Translations under genes and position numbers: made by a program
Shown here: positions 39,352 through 51,986 of the stretch, one piece after another
How the letters are laid out: every line of letters starts with the position of its first letter
Numbering within the stretch: position 1 is the first letter of the stretch
Assembly: GCF_036324505.1 (NCBI RefSeq)
Contig: NC_086350.1
Span: 12,756,032-12,820,031 of the forward strand
Source: Eleginops maclovinus
Lineage: Eukaryota; Chordata; Actinopteri; Perciformes; Eleginopidae
Reading direction: 5' to 3'
Length of the DNA stretch: 64,000 nucleotides
The notes under the pieces: model-generated
What the model was told of the DNA's origin: nothing
The model's input: the letters and a program-made list of their open reading frames with translations, nothing else
Database searches by the model: none

Positions 39352-42300
39352 GTAAGTAACCCACCGTAATCTATCTACGCATTGTGTTTGTTTGAGTGTG
39401 TAAATGTGTGTGGCCATTGTTTTCTTGTACATCAGGTTATCTTCCTCACAGAATCTTGAAAGTGATAGTGGTGGAAGAGTACATGAGTGAAATGAATGAG
39501 CTTACCTTTATGGAATTTAAGTTTGAAGTTGAATATGGACTATGTGGTTTCTACATGTGTAACACTTGGGTGCAGCAGTAGCAGCTGTTCCCGGGGACAG
39601 CAGCCTGCACAGGGTCTCCAAGGATTTGGCTATTTGTCTTGTAGCAGCCTGCATGCGGGATAAGATACATTTACACTAGAGAGTAGAGTGCATGTAGTGT
39701 GAAAGAGAGAAAGGGAGAGAAAAAAAGAGAGGGGGCATAGAGCATAAAGAGAGGAGGGGGCAACATTAACAAAAGCTTTGCTCTTTTTCGTTTTCAATTT
39801 CAGACTTTCAAATGTTGAGCAGTGCAGCAGATTTCTTTCCAGTCACACAGATGCCCCACTTGCATTTGACCCACAAGAACATGGGTGCTTAATATAGCAC
39901 TCAAAATACTTCTGTCACATGTAGAAGAAAAAAAACAAACCTCCACAGTGCAACATCCTCCTCATCATTATCATCACCGCTCTTAGATGCTCTGCTACCT
40001 GAATGGCAAAATTGACTTCTTTCATGTCTCTGTGAGGCTTTTGAATTCTCACATCTCCCTTGCAGCAAGAGCATTTTGATTTGAATGCAATTACCCGGCT
40101 GTGGCTCACGTTGTAATGAGGTCATATTGGTTTGAGATTCGCCGTGGGAGAAGAACCAGAACCAATTCAACTTCTGCATAAATGCAGCTTAACTCCATTA
40201 TATCAATATATTTAAAGCCACCAGGATTGTGAAACGAGCCCCGCCGTCTGTCAGAGCAGCACTCATCTGTTTCAGCTTCTCTGTCCTTCAAGACAAACAA
40301 CCAGCTTGTCAGGATTTCATGGACATGTAACCAAGGTCATGGTTGTAAAATAGCCTGATCTGAACGCACATACAAAATGTTTACTGTAAATGCATTTTGC
40401 CTGGGGTATTCAACAATCCTGTAAAAAGATTTCTCACTTCCCCATGAAAAGAAAACCTCCATTCAGTATAATGGGGCTCCATTAGGGTCACATTTCCGCT
40501 CATTACGTCAGCAAATGGGCCTACAGTGGATTGCTTAAAATACCTTGCATGCTTTCTAACAGCATTCTGTCTTAAAAGGCAGAAGTACTGTACACTTGCT
40601 ATTGAATACAGTATACAGTAAGTGTATTACAGTTACAGGATATGGTTACAGGAAGGGTTTGAATCATCAGTCCATTATCAACCCAAGCTCCAAGCTACAG
40701 CACATGATTTATAATTCAATCTAAATCCTCTCTTTTTCTATCTAGAAACCCTGGACATTTGAAGAAGATGAATTTGCATCGGGCCATCCCTAAACCACAC
40801 AGGTCTGAAATCTAATTATTTATCTCAATTTGTTTTTTAATGCCTTTGCAGCTTTGACAGTGAGTCATTCATTACTTTTTTTAAGCAAGAGGGCAGCTGC
40901 TATAATCACTTTGGTGGTATCCATATGGTATTCATCTGCCATACAAATACATTTAAATGCTGTATTTGAAATAAAATCAACCAATTTGATATAAATAATC
41001 TTAATTTTCATTAAAGCAAAATCAAGGAATGTCATTTTGATGGTTTACTGGTGGAGGAAAAATCTGATCGTTTGAACATTGTATGATATAAGATTACCTC
41101 GTTACCAGTCAAAGTGCTGAATAACTTTATATCAAGGTATTGTTGCTAAGATGCATTCAAAGCATCTAAAGTACTCAATATGCATTAAATGGATGCAAAA
41201 TCTTGCTGAACAATGTAGTAAGTAGCTTAAGCTATAAAATAATTGCAGTTGTCGTGTAAAAATACACTTATATAATGGAGTATAAATTAGCATAAACTAT
41301 TTCAGCTGTATTTACTTAAGAACAAACACAAGGATATGTGTGCTTGAGTAAAAGTTGGTCTTCTTTTTTGTAAAACCCCAGATCACATATTTCACAAAGG
41401 GCGTTATAATCTGACCCTAAATTCTGATAAATAACCCTAAATAGGGGGAGGAAATAAAAGAAATCACACAATATATTGATTAGAAAACAAGACTTTTAGT
41501 TTCTTATCTTATCCCTTTAAGGTCAACAGTAATGTGTCTATGACATGACTCTCCGTTCTCGTTTAGAAAGGCCACCGCATATGTTGATCCAACTGCTGTG
41601 GCGAGATTGAGCAAAGATGTAAATCCTGTCCGTACAAGCTACAACCACACTGCCAAGCTCTCGTCAAACAACTGGACCTTCAACAAGACCCTCTCCAACC
41701 TCATCAGGCAGGCTAATCACTCTCTACAATTATCTCAACGTATTTTCACACTCCTTTAATAAGGGTCTTTCATAACCAGTGTGTATTCTCTGTTTTTACA
41801 GAAAGAATATTCTACGATTTCTGGATCCGGAGAGAGACATCTCTATTCTGAAGGGCACACTGAAGCCGGGAGATATCATCCACTATGTGTTTGATCGCCA
41901 CAGCACCACAAACATCTCAGAAAATCTCTACCGTCTTTTGCCAACTGTATCCCCCATGAAAAACCAACATCACAGGCGCTGCGCTATCGTGGGGAACTCA
42001 GGGATCCTGCTGAACAGCAGCTGTGGGCCCGACATCGACTCTCACGACTTTGTTATCAGGTACTTTTTATTTCACAGAAATGCCATAAGTGATTTCAGGG
42101 TTGGAAGTCTTCCAATTGAAATAACTCACAGAACCTGCAAGTCAAAGTGGGCCGTATTTGAAATGGATTAGCACATTAGTTTCTGTTTTAGGTTTATCTC
42201 ACTTTACTTGGAGTGTGATTCACATTGGAATGATAATCACTTCCTGAAGCTCTTGGTCTAATTCAGGTTCAGAGTTTGTGCTTACACAGCAGGAAATGTA

Positions 42301-45300
42301 TTAATTGCTCTTTCGAAAAAGCTGTCAAAGCCTTTTTTTTATGATTGAAACTGGAAATCGAGCTGTCTAGATGAGAGCAATTAAATGTGTGATTATACAT
42401 TAAACCGACATTTTGAAGAGCATTCGCATCCAGCAGAAAACACATTGTGTACTCTCAGGAGTCACTTAGTGGGTTGTTTATCATTATATATTTGTCATTG
42501 GAGGTAATTAGTCAAGGGTTATTTTATAATAGAAAAAGTGAAAAACAAGTATTCTGGTTGGTTTTACAATTACAGATAGGAATGATGCAACAAATAATGC
42601 ATTAGATGTGGAGATGTATCCTGTGAGTAACTTCCTCTAATAAATCAATGACTTTAATGTTGCATAAATGGAGCAGGCTGTATCTCTCGTTGGTAGCACC
42701 TTGTGGAGCTGATCAATAGTTGAATAGGCCTTCAAATCCTTTCATGTCCCTTTTTTTTATTCTGAAATTGATTCTGTTGCCATCACGTTTTGTCTTCTCT
42801 AAGTGCTGCAATGTTATGCTGATTTCTAGACTACAGCAGGATGACAATAACACCGGGGCATGGCGGTAATGCTTGGCTGATGGCAGACAACAGGAAATGT
42901 GACATTTTGAGAAGCTGAGGAATTTGCTCTGGCATTCGTGTATCAGATAGGAAGATAATGCCTCAGCTAAATATAGCTCTCAGCCTATGCTGGGTATCCA
43001 CAAAGTAGGTTGACAGTATTTTGGCTAATATATTATATTAGCTCAGTGCTATGATAATGTCATGGAATAATTTTCGACAGAGCTATTTGTCTGACCTTTC
43101 AAAATGGAGTCAGCTGATGTTTCATACTTGCCATGTTTTCTATTTGCTTGGCATCTTTTGAACCAACTGTTTTCTAAAGTCTGGATATGAGCTGTCATAG
43201 CATATTTAGAGAAACCATTAAAAGCACAAATGAAATCCATCCAATTTGTATTTATTTTACTTTTAACTGAATGATTTAGTGTTCTCTAAGTAAGAAAAAA
43301 AAATGTTATACTAAACAAACTTTGCAAAACTAACCTGATTATCTTATGTTCTGGAGATGCATCGCTCTCACTAAACGGTTTGTAAGCGTGTAGATTAAAA
43401 CATGTCTAAAGCAAGTGCTCCTGGTTTGTTTTCCTACCACACTGCAGAGAATATAAATGCTTCCCTGTGAATATAAGTAATTACCTGCTTTATGTTTTCT
43501 GGTATTTATTTCGAGATCAAGGTTAACAGTGCCATGCTGCTTTTCTGCCATATTTCACTTTTCAATTTCAGCTCTATTTTACTGCTCGTAGAGATACATG
43601 ATTGGCAGCTTGAAGACAAATACAGATGGGAGAAAAATTGGGAAAACAAAAAAAAAGTGTCTAATTGTCTTAGTAAGATGTGAGCTGCTGAAAAATTAAG
43701 ATTTGTGTATGGATGTCTGACGTAAATGAATCATTGCAGATTGACAGCTTGAAGTCACTGTAATCAGCTCATGAAATTAATGGCCTATCACAATATTGAT
43801 GGTCCATATCAATCATGTTGATCATTTAAGCTCACTTGTCAGTCAATTTTAAGACCATACTGTACATGTATGATCATCATATGCATATTTTTCAAACCAT
43901 ATACATGAATGTTTCTCTACTCTTATATTCAGGGTTTATCTTTTAATATGTCTTAAATCTGATACCAGCCATGAGCAAAAGTCTGTTGAATTATTTTTTT
44001 TATTAAATGATTCCACTACACTAAAATGTAAAGGTATAATTTTCAGTGTTACCTTTCAAAGAACTTTCTTATACCTGTAAAACTTTTAATGAGTAGTTGT
44101 AACAGTATGCTAGTCAAGTGCTGAGTTGGATCATTATTATATTCCAAACCATAATTAGGAAACTTTGCTTTATGTCTGCTAGAAAACTACAAGACAAAGA
44201 AACTGCAGGATGAGCAATAAGACAAAGGAAACATGTTTTACATTTGCTGACACTGAAATCTAGTGACATGGTCTGCTTTTTCTAAGGTGTAACCTGGCAC
44301 CAGTGGACCAGTACTCGCAGGATGTGGGCTGGCGGACCAACTTGGTGACCATGAACCCTTCAGTGGTGCAGCGGGCCTTCCAGGACTTGGTCAGTGACGA
44401 GTGGAGGGATCGCTTCCTACAGCGTCTCCAGAGCCTCTCCGGCAGTGTGCTGTGGATCCCAGCCTTCATGGCCAAGGGGGGAGAGGAGCGCGTGGAGTGG
44501 GCCCTTCGTCTCATCCTCTTGCACACCGTGGACGTGCGCACCGCCTTCCCCTCGCTGCGCCTTCTCCATGCTGTCAGAGGGTAAGATGCAGCTTTGGTGT
44601 GCTGCTTCTTTTAAGAACACCTGTGAGCAGCATAATGAAGGGGTAGATAACACTAATCTGTAGTCCTGGTGGCTATACTTAAAAGGAGCATTAAGGCTGA
44701 TCTCAAGGGCAGGATGGTACTCAGTCTGTCTTCACTCAGTGTGCAAGGCATTCTACCTAATCTGTCTTGATCAAGTGTGAAATGTGTCTTCATTTTTAAA
44801 ACTAATGACATAGGTAAAGCAGACATGCCATTCTATCGTGTATTTATTTGTGTGCTACAAATGAGCAAAGTATGTCTCTTTTTAAACTAAAAATTATCCT
44901 TCTCTCATGTGTGTCACGTTTGTGAAATCGGAATGTTGTTAAGAAAAACAAATCCACCTCATGGTAGCCCTAGAGGAAAAGGCAGTAGTCTGTTCATCTG
45001 CATCATCTGGGAGCCATGAAAGTCCATAAAACATTTCCTAACAAATAATTAAATTACATTTTGTTGAGATTTTTCAGTGTGTTGACTGACCAACCAACAG
45101 ACCGACTGACTGATATTCCTTCCCAAGAACAAACACTTTGTGCTTTTTCGAGGAAATACATGCTTTGACCATTTCTTGGTGATTAACAGCAGGGTGCAGT
45201 GAGTTCCTGGAGTCTTGTCGTCATGGTGAGGTTTCAAGGCAAACAGCCGCAAAGCTAGATAGGAGTGCTGAACCGACCGATAAACTGTTCATCATGGTAT

Positions 45301-47556
45301 CTACGCTCTCATTTAACTTTCAGCAGGAAAGCAAATAAGCACATTTACTGAAATAGAGGCTTAGTTCCCTAAGAGTCTGACCACTGTCTGTGCCCTGGTT
45401 CATTCTCAGCTTTTATGCATACATTTTGGTTTATTACATTTATGACGCTGCTCTATGAAGAGATCAATTGCCGTAAGCTTAAATTGTGTTAAAAATGTTG
45501 CTCCATATTGTGTTGTTTAGATGATGTTGCTGAAAAGCAGAGATAATAAGTTATACTGTTTAACGGCGGTATAACAGGCTATTATTTGTGTGGATTCATT
45601 TTAGAACTGGATATTTTTTAGGTAATATGCTTGCATATCTTTCAGATACAGCCTTTACTGCCTTCAGGCTGTTATAAATCCATCTGTGCATTGTTTTGTT
45701 GCTTTCCTGCTTCTCTGTCGTCATATTCAGACTGTTTGGGAGCTTTCCTGCTTTGTTAAAAGTCTACACTGCTGGTCAGAGACCAAATTATGCAATGTTG
45801 TATGCCTCAACAAACCCTCAGTAAGGAGTTGAACTTTGACATTAATTTTGTAATTAACAGTCGGTTTGATTAGTGTTTTACAAGAGAAGATAGTTAGCCT
45901 GACGTTTTTGAAGATGAGACTGCCGTTGTCCTTTTAATGATGGGATTGGATAAATGCTACCCCTGGTCTCCTCTTCTCAGTAACTTCAGATCTCCATCAT
46001 GTGCAGTGAAGGACAATAGATCTATTCGTATTAACTTCACGTAAAGGCCACATCAGACCATCTCACGGATAATTGGAATGTCTCCTCTGCTTGTTAAAAA
46101 GCTGATTACATGCTGTAGTGTTGGTTAGACTGTAAACCTGCCCTGTGGAGTGTGCACACGAATGTCTTTAAATAGTACAACCTCTGAATCTCAACCTGAC
46201 CTTCCACACTAGCCACAGTGCACAGCCTGAGGGGGTAGAAAAGCCTTGAGGCTGGAGCAATGGGCAAGTGACTTGAACAGAAAAAGAAGTTGGGGCAAGT
46301 GAACGTCTGACCGCCTCCCCCTGAAGCTGCTCCTGAAGGCAACATGTGGTAACACGCTGTCAAAGGAGCTTCGGGTCACATAAAGTAGAATAATGCAAAT
46401 GTGCAAAGCAGAATCCGTGGTTTAACTTGCTTCAAAACATATCCACCTGAACAAGTCATTAACTTTCATTTGTTATTTTTTCTAAAAACTAAAACCACTG
46501 TCAATGTGTTGAGTTAAATCCTTTTTCTCAAAGTGTACTTTCCATCATTGCAGTAGTATGTTTCCGGCGCAGATGGCTGCGTTAGACTCAAGATATTGAG
46601 CCAGGAAATGGGTTTAATTATCCTTCATTTTAACTGTGGAAAGAAGAATAGGGCTACAAAGCATTTTTGTTGTCAATCTTCAAAAATGTAATTGCTGAGA
46701 TCCAAAAACGTATTTTAAGATTGTTTAATTTTCAACTGCAAAGCACCTCACTTTAAAGTGGTATATATGTTTGGATTTTAAAAGCTGGAACCAGAGAAAG
46801 TTAGTGTTCTTGTTGAATGGCCTAAACAGGTCTTCTAAATAAATTACATTTCTGACCCACCATAGCAAATGATTGTTCGAGTAGGATTGCAGTGCAGCAA
46901 ATACAGGAAGAAAAAAAAGGTTATATATTGCTATCTGTGAGCAGCCAGTCTTTGAAGGGGCAGCTTGGATGTCTACAGCAGAGAAACATATCCGGCTAGC
47001 TCCCGTTTCTAATTGCCTGACTTCTTAGGATTCAGCTCCACAGTGCGTGCTCTGGCATACTGTATATCTGGATTAATATCAATACCCAGAGGGAGGAGGG
47101 TCTGACTGAAGGAGATAAGTGTTGTTTCCTTGTGAATACTGACTTTAATGTGCTACCTGAAAAAGGAGCTCTGAAGACCTTGTACATATGTTTCCTCTAT
47201 GCGTTATTACAGCTAAACGCATACTTTATGTTTCTTTCTACAGGTACTGGCTCACTAACAATGTCCACATCAAGCGTCCAACCACTGGGCTCCTCATGTA
47301 CACGATGGCCACTCGCTTCTGTGATGAGATCCATCTTTACGGCTTCTGGCCTTTCTCACACGACCCACAGGGTAAACCGGTGAAGTACCACTACTACGAT
47401 AGTCTGAAGTACGAGTACACGTCCAGCTCCAGCCCTCACACCATGCCTCTGGAGTTCAGGACCCTGAGGGCGTTGCACAGACAGGGGGCACTGCGGCTCC
47501 ACACTGGGACCTGTGATGCCGACAGGAGACCGCAGAAGGAGCTCCAGAGCAAATAG
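39254..47556 (+). CDS. st8sia2: ST8SIA2 (STX) alpha-2,8-polysialyltransferase (6 coding exons)
   Basis: Golgi type II membrane enzyme that builds alpha-2,8-linked polysialic acid, chiefly on N-glycans of NCAM in the developing nervous system. Joined exons are 39254-39351, 40746-40802, 41567-41707, 41802-42059, 44287-44580 and 47244-47556. They total 1161 nt, giving 386 residues against 375 in human, with the same six-exon plan. The signal anchor is at about 7-26 ([19 protein letters not shown]). Sialylmotif L is at about 159-205 ([16 protein letters not shown]), motif S at about 294-320 ([16 protein letters not shown]), motif [12 protein letters not shown] at 331-339, and motif VS HTMPLE at 348-353 with the conserved His348. 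Cysteines 159/309 and 173/373 have the spacing of the two disulfides of the polysialyltransferases. Sequons are at 78, 87, 91, 136 and 170. Intron 3 appears to be of GC-AG type. Confidence 0.97.
39352..40745 (+). other. st8sia2 intron 1
   Basis: A 1.4 kb intron. I see only a purine-rich AGAGAGAAAGGGAGAG stretch near 39700, with no gene or known repeat. Confidence 0.8.
40746..40802 (+). CDS. st8sia2: st8sia2 coding exon 2
   Basis: A 57 bp exon for residues 33-51 and part of 52 in the variable stem ([19 protein letters not shown]). The acceptor is TATCTAG and the donor is CACAG|GTCTGA, weak but fixed by frame and by matching the exon size of the family. Confidence 0.88.
40803..41566 (+). other. 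st8sia2 intron 2
   Basis: A 764 bp A+T-rich intron with nothing recognisable beyond splice signals. Confidence 0.8.
41567..41707 (+). CDS. st8sia2: st8sia2 coding exon 3
   Basis: Residues 52-98 and part of 99: the stem region with three N-glycosylation sequons (NHT, NWT, NKT) and the start of the polybasic region (TLSNLIR). The acceptor is GTTTAG. The donor is ATCAG|GCAGGC, a GC instead of GT. The nearest downstream GT would shift the frame. Confidence 0.9.
41708..41801 (+). other. st8sia2 intron 3, GC-AG type, 94 bp
   Basis: It begins GCAGGC and ends TTTTTACAG. The flanking exons join in frame at Arg99 exactly as in the family. Confidence 0.85.
41802..42059 (+). CDS. st8sia2: st8sia2 coding exon 4 (sialylmotif L start)
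   Basis: Residues 99-184 and part of 185: [19 protein letters not shown], then [20 protein letters not shown] and HDFVIR. It includes the donor-substrate-binding sialylmotif L core and Cys159 and Cys173. Donor ATCAG|GTACTT. Confidence 0.96.
42060..44286 (+). other. st8sia2 intron 4
   Basis: A 2.2 kb A+T-rich intron with no recognisable gene or known repeat. Confidence 0.8.
44287..44580 (+). CDS. st8sia2: st8sia2 coding exon 5
   Basis: Residues 185-282 and part of 283: the end of sialylmotif L ([18 protein letters not shown]), [21 protein letters not shown] and most of the polysialyltransferase domain ([16 protein letters not shown]). High G+C. Donor AGAGG|GTAAGA. Confidence 0.96.
44581..47243 (+). 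other. st8sia2 intron 5
   Basis: A 2.7 kb intron. No additional exon, RNA gene or named repeat is recognisable. Confidence 0.8.
47244..47556 (+). CDS. st8sia2: st8sia2 coding exon 6 and stop
   Basis: Residues 283-386: [12 protein letters not shown], sialylmotif S, motif III (YHYYDSLKY), motif VS (HTMPLEF), Cys373 and a tail [12 protein letters not shown] that runs longer than the human tail as I remember it. TAG stop at 47554-47556. Confidence 0.97.
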
Positions 47557-48900
47557 CTGACAACAGTTCTCCATGGAAACCACTTTAAACAGACTTTGAG
47601 AAACAGTTTCTTGTTATTATATTTTTTTGAAACTTGAATTAAGTTATTTTCAGCAGTTGGAAGGAACTTTTTTCTATCTGAAGCTCTGTAAGTGACTTCT
47701 TTTAATGATGTGTTTTAACTTGAATGAGATTTCTATGGCAACATTTCAAAAGTAATGAAACTCATTTTCTGCAGGTATTTCGTTGTTTTGAACAACATTT
47801 TAAAGGCCACCCAGGTTTTTACTATTGTGATGAATAGGAATTAAGATCACATTGGGTCATGAAAGGCCATGAGTAACTATATTCCATATTAATAATATCC
47901 ACAGTTTATGATATGAATGGTCCCCATTATGGGTGTGTATTAATTTACCCAGCATGTCAACCTAATGAAGAGCTGCTGAATTAATGGCCCTTGTGAGGCA
48001 CTTTTTGGGCCACAAGATGGAAGCACTTAATAATCAGGGAGAAGGATGATGTAGGAAGAAAGAAGTTGGTCAACTGTTCAAACATTTGTTTTTTTTTACA
48101 TATAACCTTCAATTTGTGATAACAAATTTTACTCTGAGGACATTTTACGCTTTTGTAGCTTCTTACAAAATACAGAGAGTGGTGTTCACAGTGAAACAGG
48201 TATTCCACAAGCAAAACAATCCAAAATACTCGTCAGCCAGGACTACTGTGTGGTAAAGTTGGGTTACCTTGAGAGACAAATGAACGAGTCAAGCATGAGA
48301 AAATGTATTCAGCTTCTGTGAGGATAAAGAGGGAGTGCCAGCTGTTCACATAACATTGTTTACACACTCAGCCGGAAGTAACTCTCTTTGTAAACTCTTC
48401 TCAAACAACACAAGCCCTGTTTCTGCACTGGAAATGTTGATAGGTTGTAGCTGTGTGTTGGTACTAAGAGCTTAGCTTATTCAATGAATGTATTGGTTAT
48501 ATTCTTACAAATGCTGTAGGAAATAAACCCTATATTGTGCTTTAAATACATTTCTAGTAACTGTTAGCAGAAGTTTCAGTGCACTAACACTGAGAAGGAG
48601 TTGATAACTTGTATGCCTTGATTATTTTTTAATAATATAAAAATGATACATGTATTGTGTGTTTAGGGCTAGTACCTCAACCATTATAGGTTGATACAGA
48701 TATTTGTGGATTTTAGGATTGCCAGTATTTTGTGCCTCTAATCAATTAATTGGATTGTTCAAAATTGAAGAGTTTAAAATGTTCAGGGTTTATCCAACTT
48801 ATTTTTTATGGATAAGATGTAAAAAAACAAACGTACATGACTCTTGATTGCGTAACTCTCCACTGAATGATTGACAAAAATAAACAATGAAAGTTCATTT
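47557..48900 (+). other. st8sia2: st8sia2 3' UTR (inferred) with poly(A) signals
   Basis: Non-coding sequence after the stop. AATAAA is at 48522-48527 and again at 48879-48884. Either could end the transcript. Confidence 0.6.
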
Positions 48901-49714
48901 TATGGTAGACTTGTTATGTAGTTGTGATCGTGTAAGAAACTAAATTCTTTGTTTATTTAAGATCAATACCAGACTTATTTGTTAAAAACATACATCAGTA
49001 AGGATTATGTTTTTGTAATTTAAGTCTCCACCTTTTGTCTTTATACTGGGCTTTCTGCCAAACAATTTGGGATTTTTTCTTCAACAAATTGCCTCTTTTA
49101 ATACAAATTAACTAAAGTATTCAAATTATTCCACTAGCTCTCGGTTAAACAAGCAGCAGGTCATGCGCTGCCAGCCATGTGATCTGCCTGTAATAGTGTT
49201 GTTTTGAAAGGATGCGCTTGTTGACTTCATGTTGGCCAATGGCGCGAGTAAAGTTAAAAATATACACGAAAGTTGTACTAGCGACGTGAGCAGTCTGAGG
49301 CAATGAAAGGCCTGTTTGTGAAAGGCTTGTCTGAGCTCAGTTTGTTAATTGTCCCCGAATCTGGACTTTAGAAAACATTCTACTGACATGTTGTTTCGCC
49401 TGAAGAACTGAGGGTATTGTTCTTTATGGTTTTATCCTGTAGCTTAACTTTTATCATGTAGCTTTACCATATATTAGTATTTGTTCAATGTAGAAATTCC
49501 AGGAACAAAATATTAACTTTCGCATGTTTTCTCTCGATGCATACCACTTAAGGATATTTAATTTTTGTAATACTTTAAACTATTCAATATGACTCGAGAA
49601 CACTTGAATGATGTTATGACAAAGTGAATGTACTTTTCTGTGCAAGAAAACACACAGAAGATCAGAAAGGAAAAAATAGCACTTCAATCCTCTCCCTTAA
49701 AACTATTTAACACT
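48901..49714. other. intergenic DNA between convergent st8sia2 and fam174b
   Basis: No gene is recognisable. A promoter-like cluster at about 49231-49265 (GGCCAATGGCGCGAG, then TTAAAAATATAC) stands out from the A+T-rich surroundings. Confidence 0.6.
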
Positions 49715-50283
49715 TCAAAGGAAGCAGTTTTATTTCAGTAGTGTTTCAAAGAAATGGAAACCAAGGATACAGCTGTGGGTACACATGATGTCTCTGTGTC
49801 AAAAAACAGGGACTTGAATTCAATAAACTTCCAAAACAGTTTGAACATTTAACTTGTTTTCGTTTAAATGTGGGATTAGAGCAATTAGATACAGTCTTCA
49901 AATAGCTACCACAATGACGTTGATTCATTTTACAACAGGAACTGTCTGTAGGAGATAATTCAGTTCTAATAAAAGTACAGAAATAGCATCTTCAGACAAG
50001 AAGGGTTTTTCCACAATTACACGCACAACTAAAGATAAAATAAAAGACGGTTCCAGGATGGAGGAGGACAGCTGTTCAAGGGTGAAACTCCCCTGAGACT
50101 CACTAATGGATCTGCAATTTACTCCACATACAGTAAAGAACATACAGGAAACATGACACTATCGAAAATAACAGTGGTCATATAGTCTAATGGAAACCAC
50201 AGGAAATAGCCAGCAATCTGCTAGAGGAAATGATACAAATCACATGATCGAAAGTTTGAATCAATTTCAAAAACTGAATCATA

Positions 50284-50327
<44 letters not shown>

Positions 50328-51982
50328 ATATCACTTGTGCATCTAACTGTGACAAAAAAAGGAACCAGTCTTATGTAAATGTCAACAAAGGAAAAATACA
50401 AAACGTTCTTTCTCCCGGAAAGAAAATGCAGTACAAGTCGGGCATTGCAGTTTTCTTTGTTAACTATGGACGGAGGTCATTCAGAAGCAGCTGCAGCTGT
50501 ATGCCATTTCACACTATCAAATAACAGTTTGGATTAAAAACAGAAGGTCACCTACAACACTTGCATTTGCTGCAGAAACCTAATCTAGGTGAATTTTGCT
50601 ATGTTGTTGCTGTAATTACATTTAGGGCACAAACACGGACCAGTTTGTGAACATGTCAGATATTTCATTCCTGCCCTTTATATCCGACTATTGGTTGATT
50701 CTTGTGTATTTGGTATTTGAAATAAAGATATAACAACTTAATTGTTTTCATTTGTTATAGTAATTCAATACTGATGAATCAAATCGATATTAAATAAATG
50801 TCAAAAAGGTCCTCAACACTCTTTTTCAAAGCAAGTTGAAGGAACTTTGTCTACCAGAGTCCATTTGGCACAGGGAACGTACTGTTAAGGGGGAAAGACC
50901 GAGTGCTTTTTAGGTAAGACATTACAAGAGTCAGTGAGCCATTAACTGCAATTCTTGGGGGAGATTTTCCAAAATACTTTACTATCGCCTCGCCTACTAT
51001 TTTAAAGAGATACCAGATTCGGGGGATAATTTTACACTGAAATAACATTTTTTTGGTTTAGAAAATAAGACACTTGGCACATGTAAATACTGTAACTACA
51101 TCTCTGCGTTGTTTAAACCTGTTGTTGCGATTGTTCAGTGGTTACTAAATTTAATGAAGTCACTTGACTAAACATACCCGAACACATAACAGATTACGCC
51201 ATCACATTCAAATGGATGTAATTCATTAACACCTTACAAAATACCCTGACTATATGATTTGATATTCTTATCAAATTTCAACATCTTACAAAACGTAAAA
51301 CTTCAGCTAACATAGCAGCAAAACAAGACAACACATGGTAAAAAAATATACGCTTACTCCATACATACGGACAGACCACCGTCAACAGTATATATGCACA
51401 ATTAAGTGGTGAGTAGATAGAAATATATTTGGTATTAAAGTTTTGTTAAAAATATCAATAACAGTATATCAATAGATTCTTCATCGTGTGCAAATGTTTA
51501 TATTTGAATAAAGTATTCTCTGCAGATTATTTGTTACATGTTAACATTTTATGCATTATCTGATGGTCTTTAGTTTTAATATGGGAGGATTATATCTTTA
51601 AAGCAGGCGTTGGATCGTAAACTCCTCAGATCAACACAATGTAGCTCAAATGTAAAAATGAGATGACTTTAAAATGTTTTTTCCATGTAATTTCCAAGTT
51701 TTTATAAAGGCGATAACTAAATGACTTCTGAGAAAAAGCACTCTGATCTCTAATATCAGAAAGTATTGTGCAGGTTATTTGCGCCATATGATAGAAACGT
51801 CATTGAAGCAGCTAACTATGATATCCATGCGGCTCCAGTCCTTTAACACAGATAAAAGCCATGCGCAAGCAGCATGTGAAGTTGCTGATTCGATAAGACT
51901 TGAACAGCACAAACATACAGAAATCACTTGAGTTATTCCAGGCAAAACACGAGTTATCCAATGGTGATGTCCATGCTGGCAT
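49715..51982 (-). other. fam174b: fam174b 3' UTR (inferred)
   Basis: Minus-strand sequence after the stop codon. The first clear distal AATAAA on the minus strand is at 49729-49734, giving a UTR of about 2.25 kb. A (CA)n tract of about 20 copies lies at 50287-50326. The exact end is unproven. Confidence 0.5.
50287..50326. repeat. (CA)n microsatellite, about 20 copies
   Basis: A perfect dinucleotide run inside the inferred fam174b 3' UTR. Confidence 0.95.
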
Positions 51983-51986
51983 TTAC
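51983..51986 (-). CDS. fam174b: fam174b coding exon 3 (one base plus stop)
   Basis: The acceptor on the minus strand is CTTTTTGTAG. The exon begins G-TAA, so it contributes the last base of Arg137 and the stop. This reproduces the family's KYR end exactly. Confidence 0.88.

Noticed and set aside
38887..39432. 181-codon minus-strand frame, one of the longest single frames in the window
   Set aside because: It lies antisense to the G+C-rich st8sia2 leader and exon 1, shows no domain, and is explained by stop-poor G+C-rich sequence opposite a real exon.
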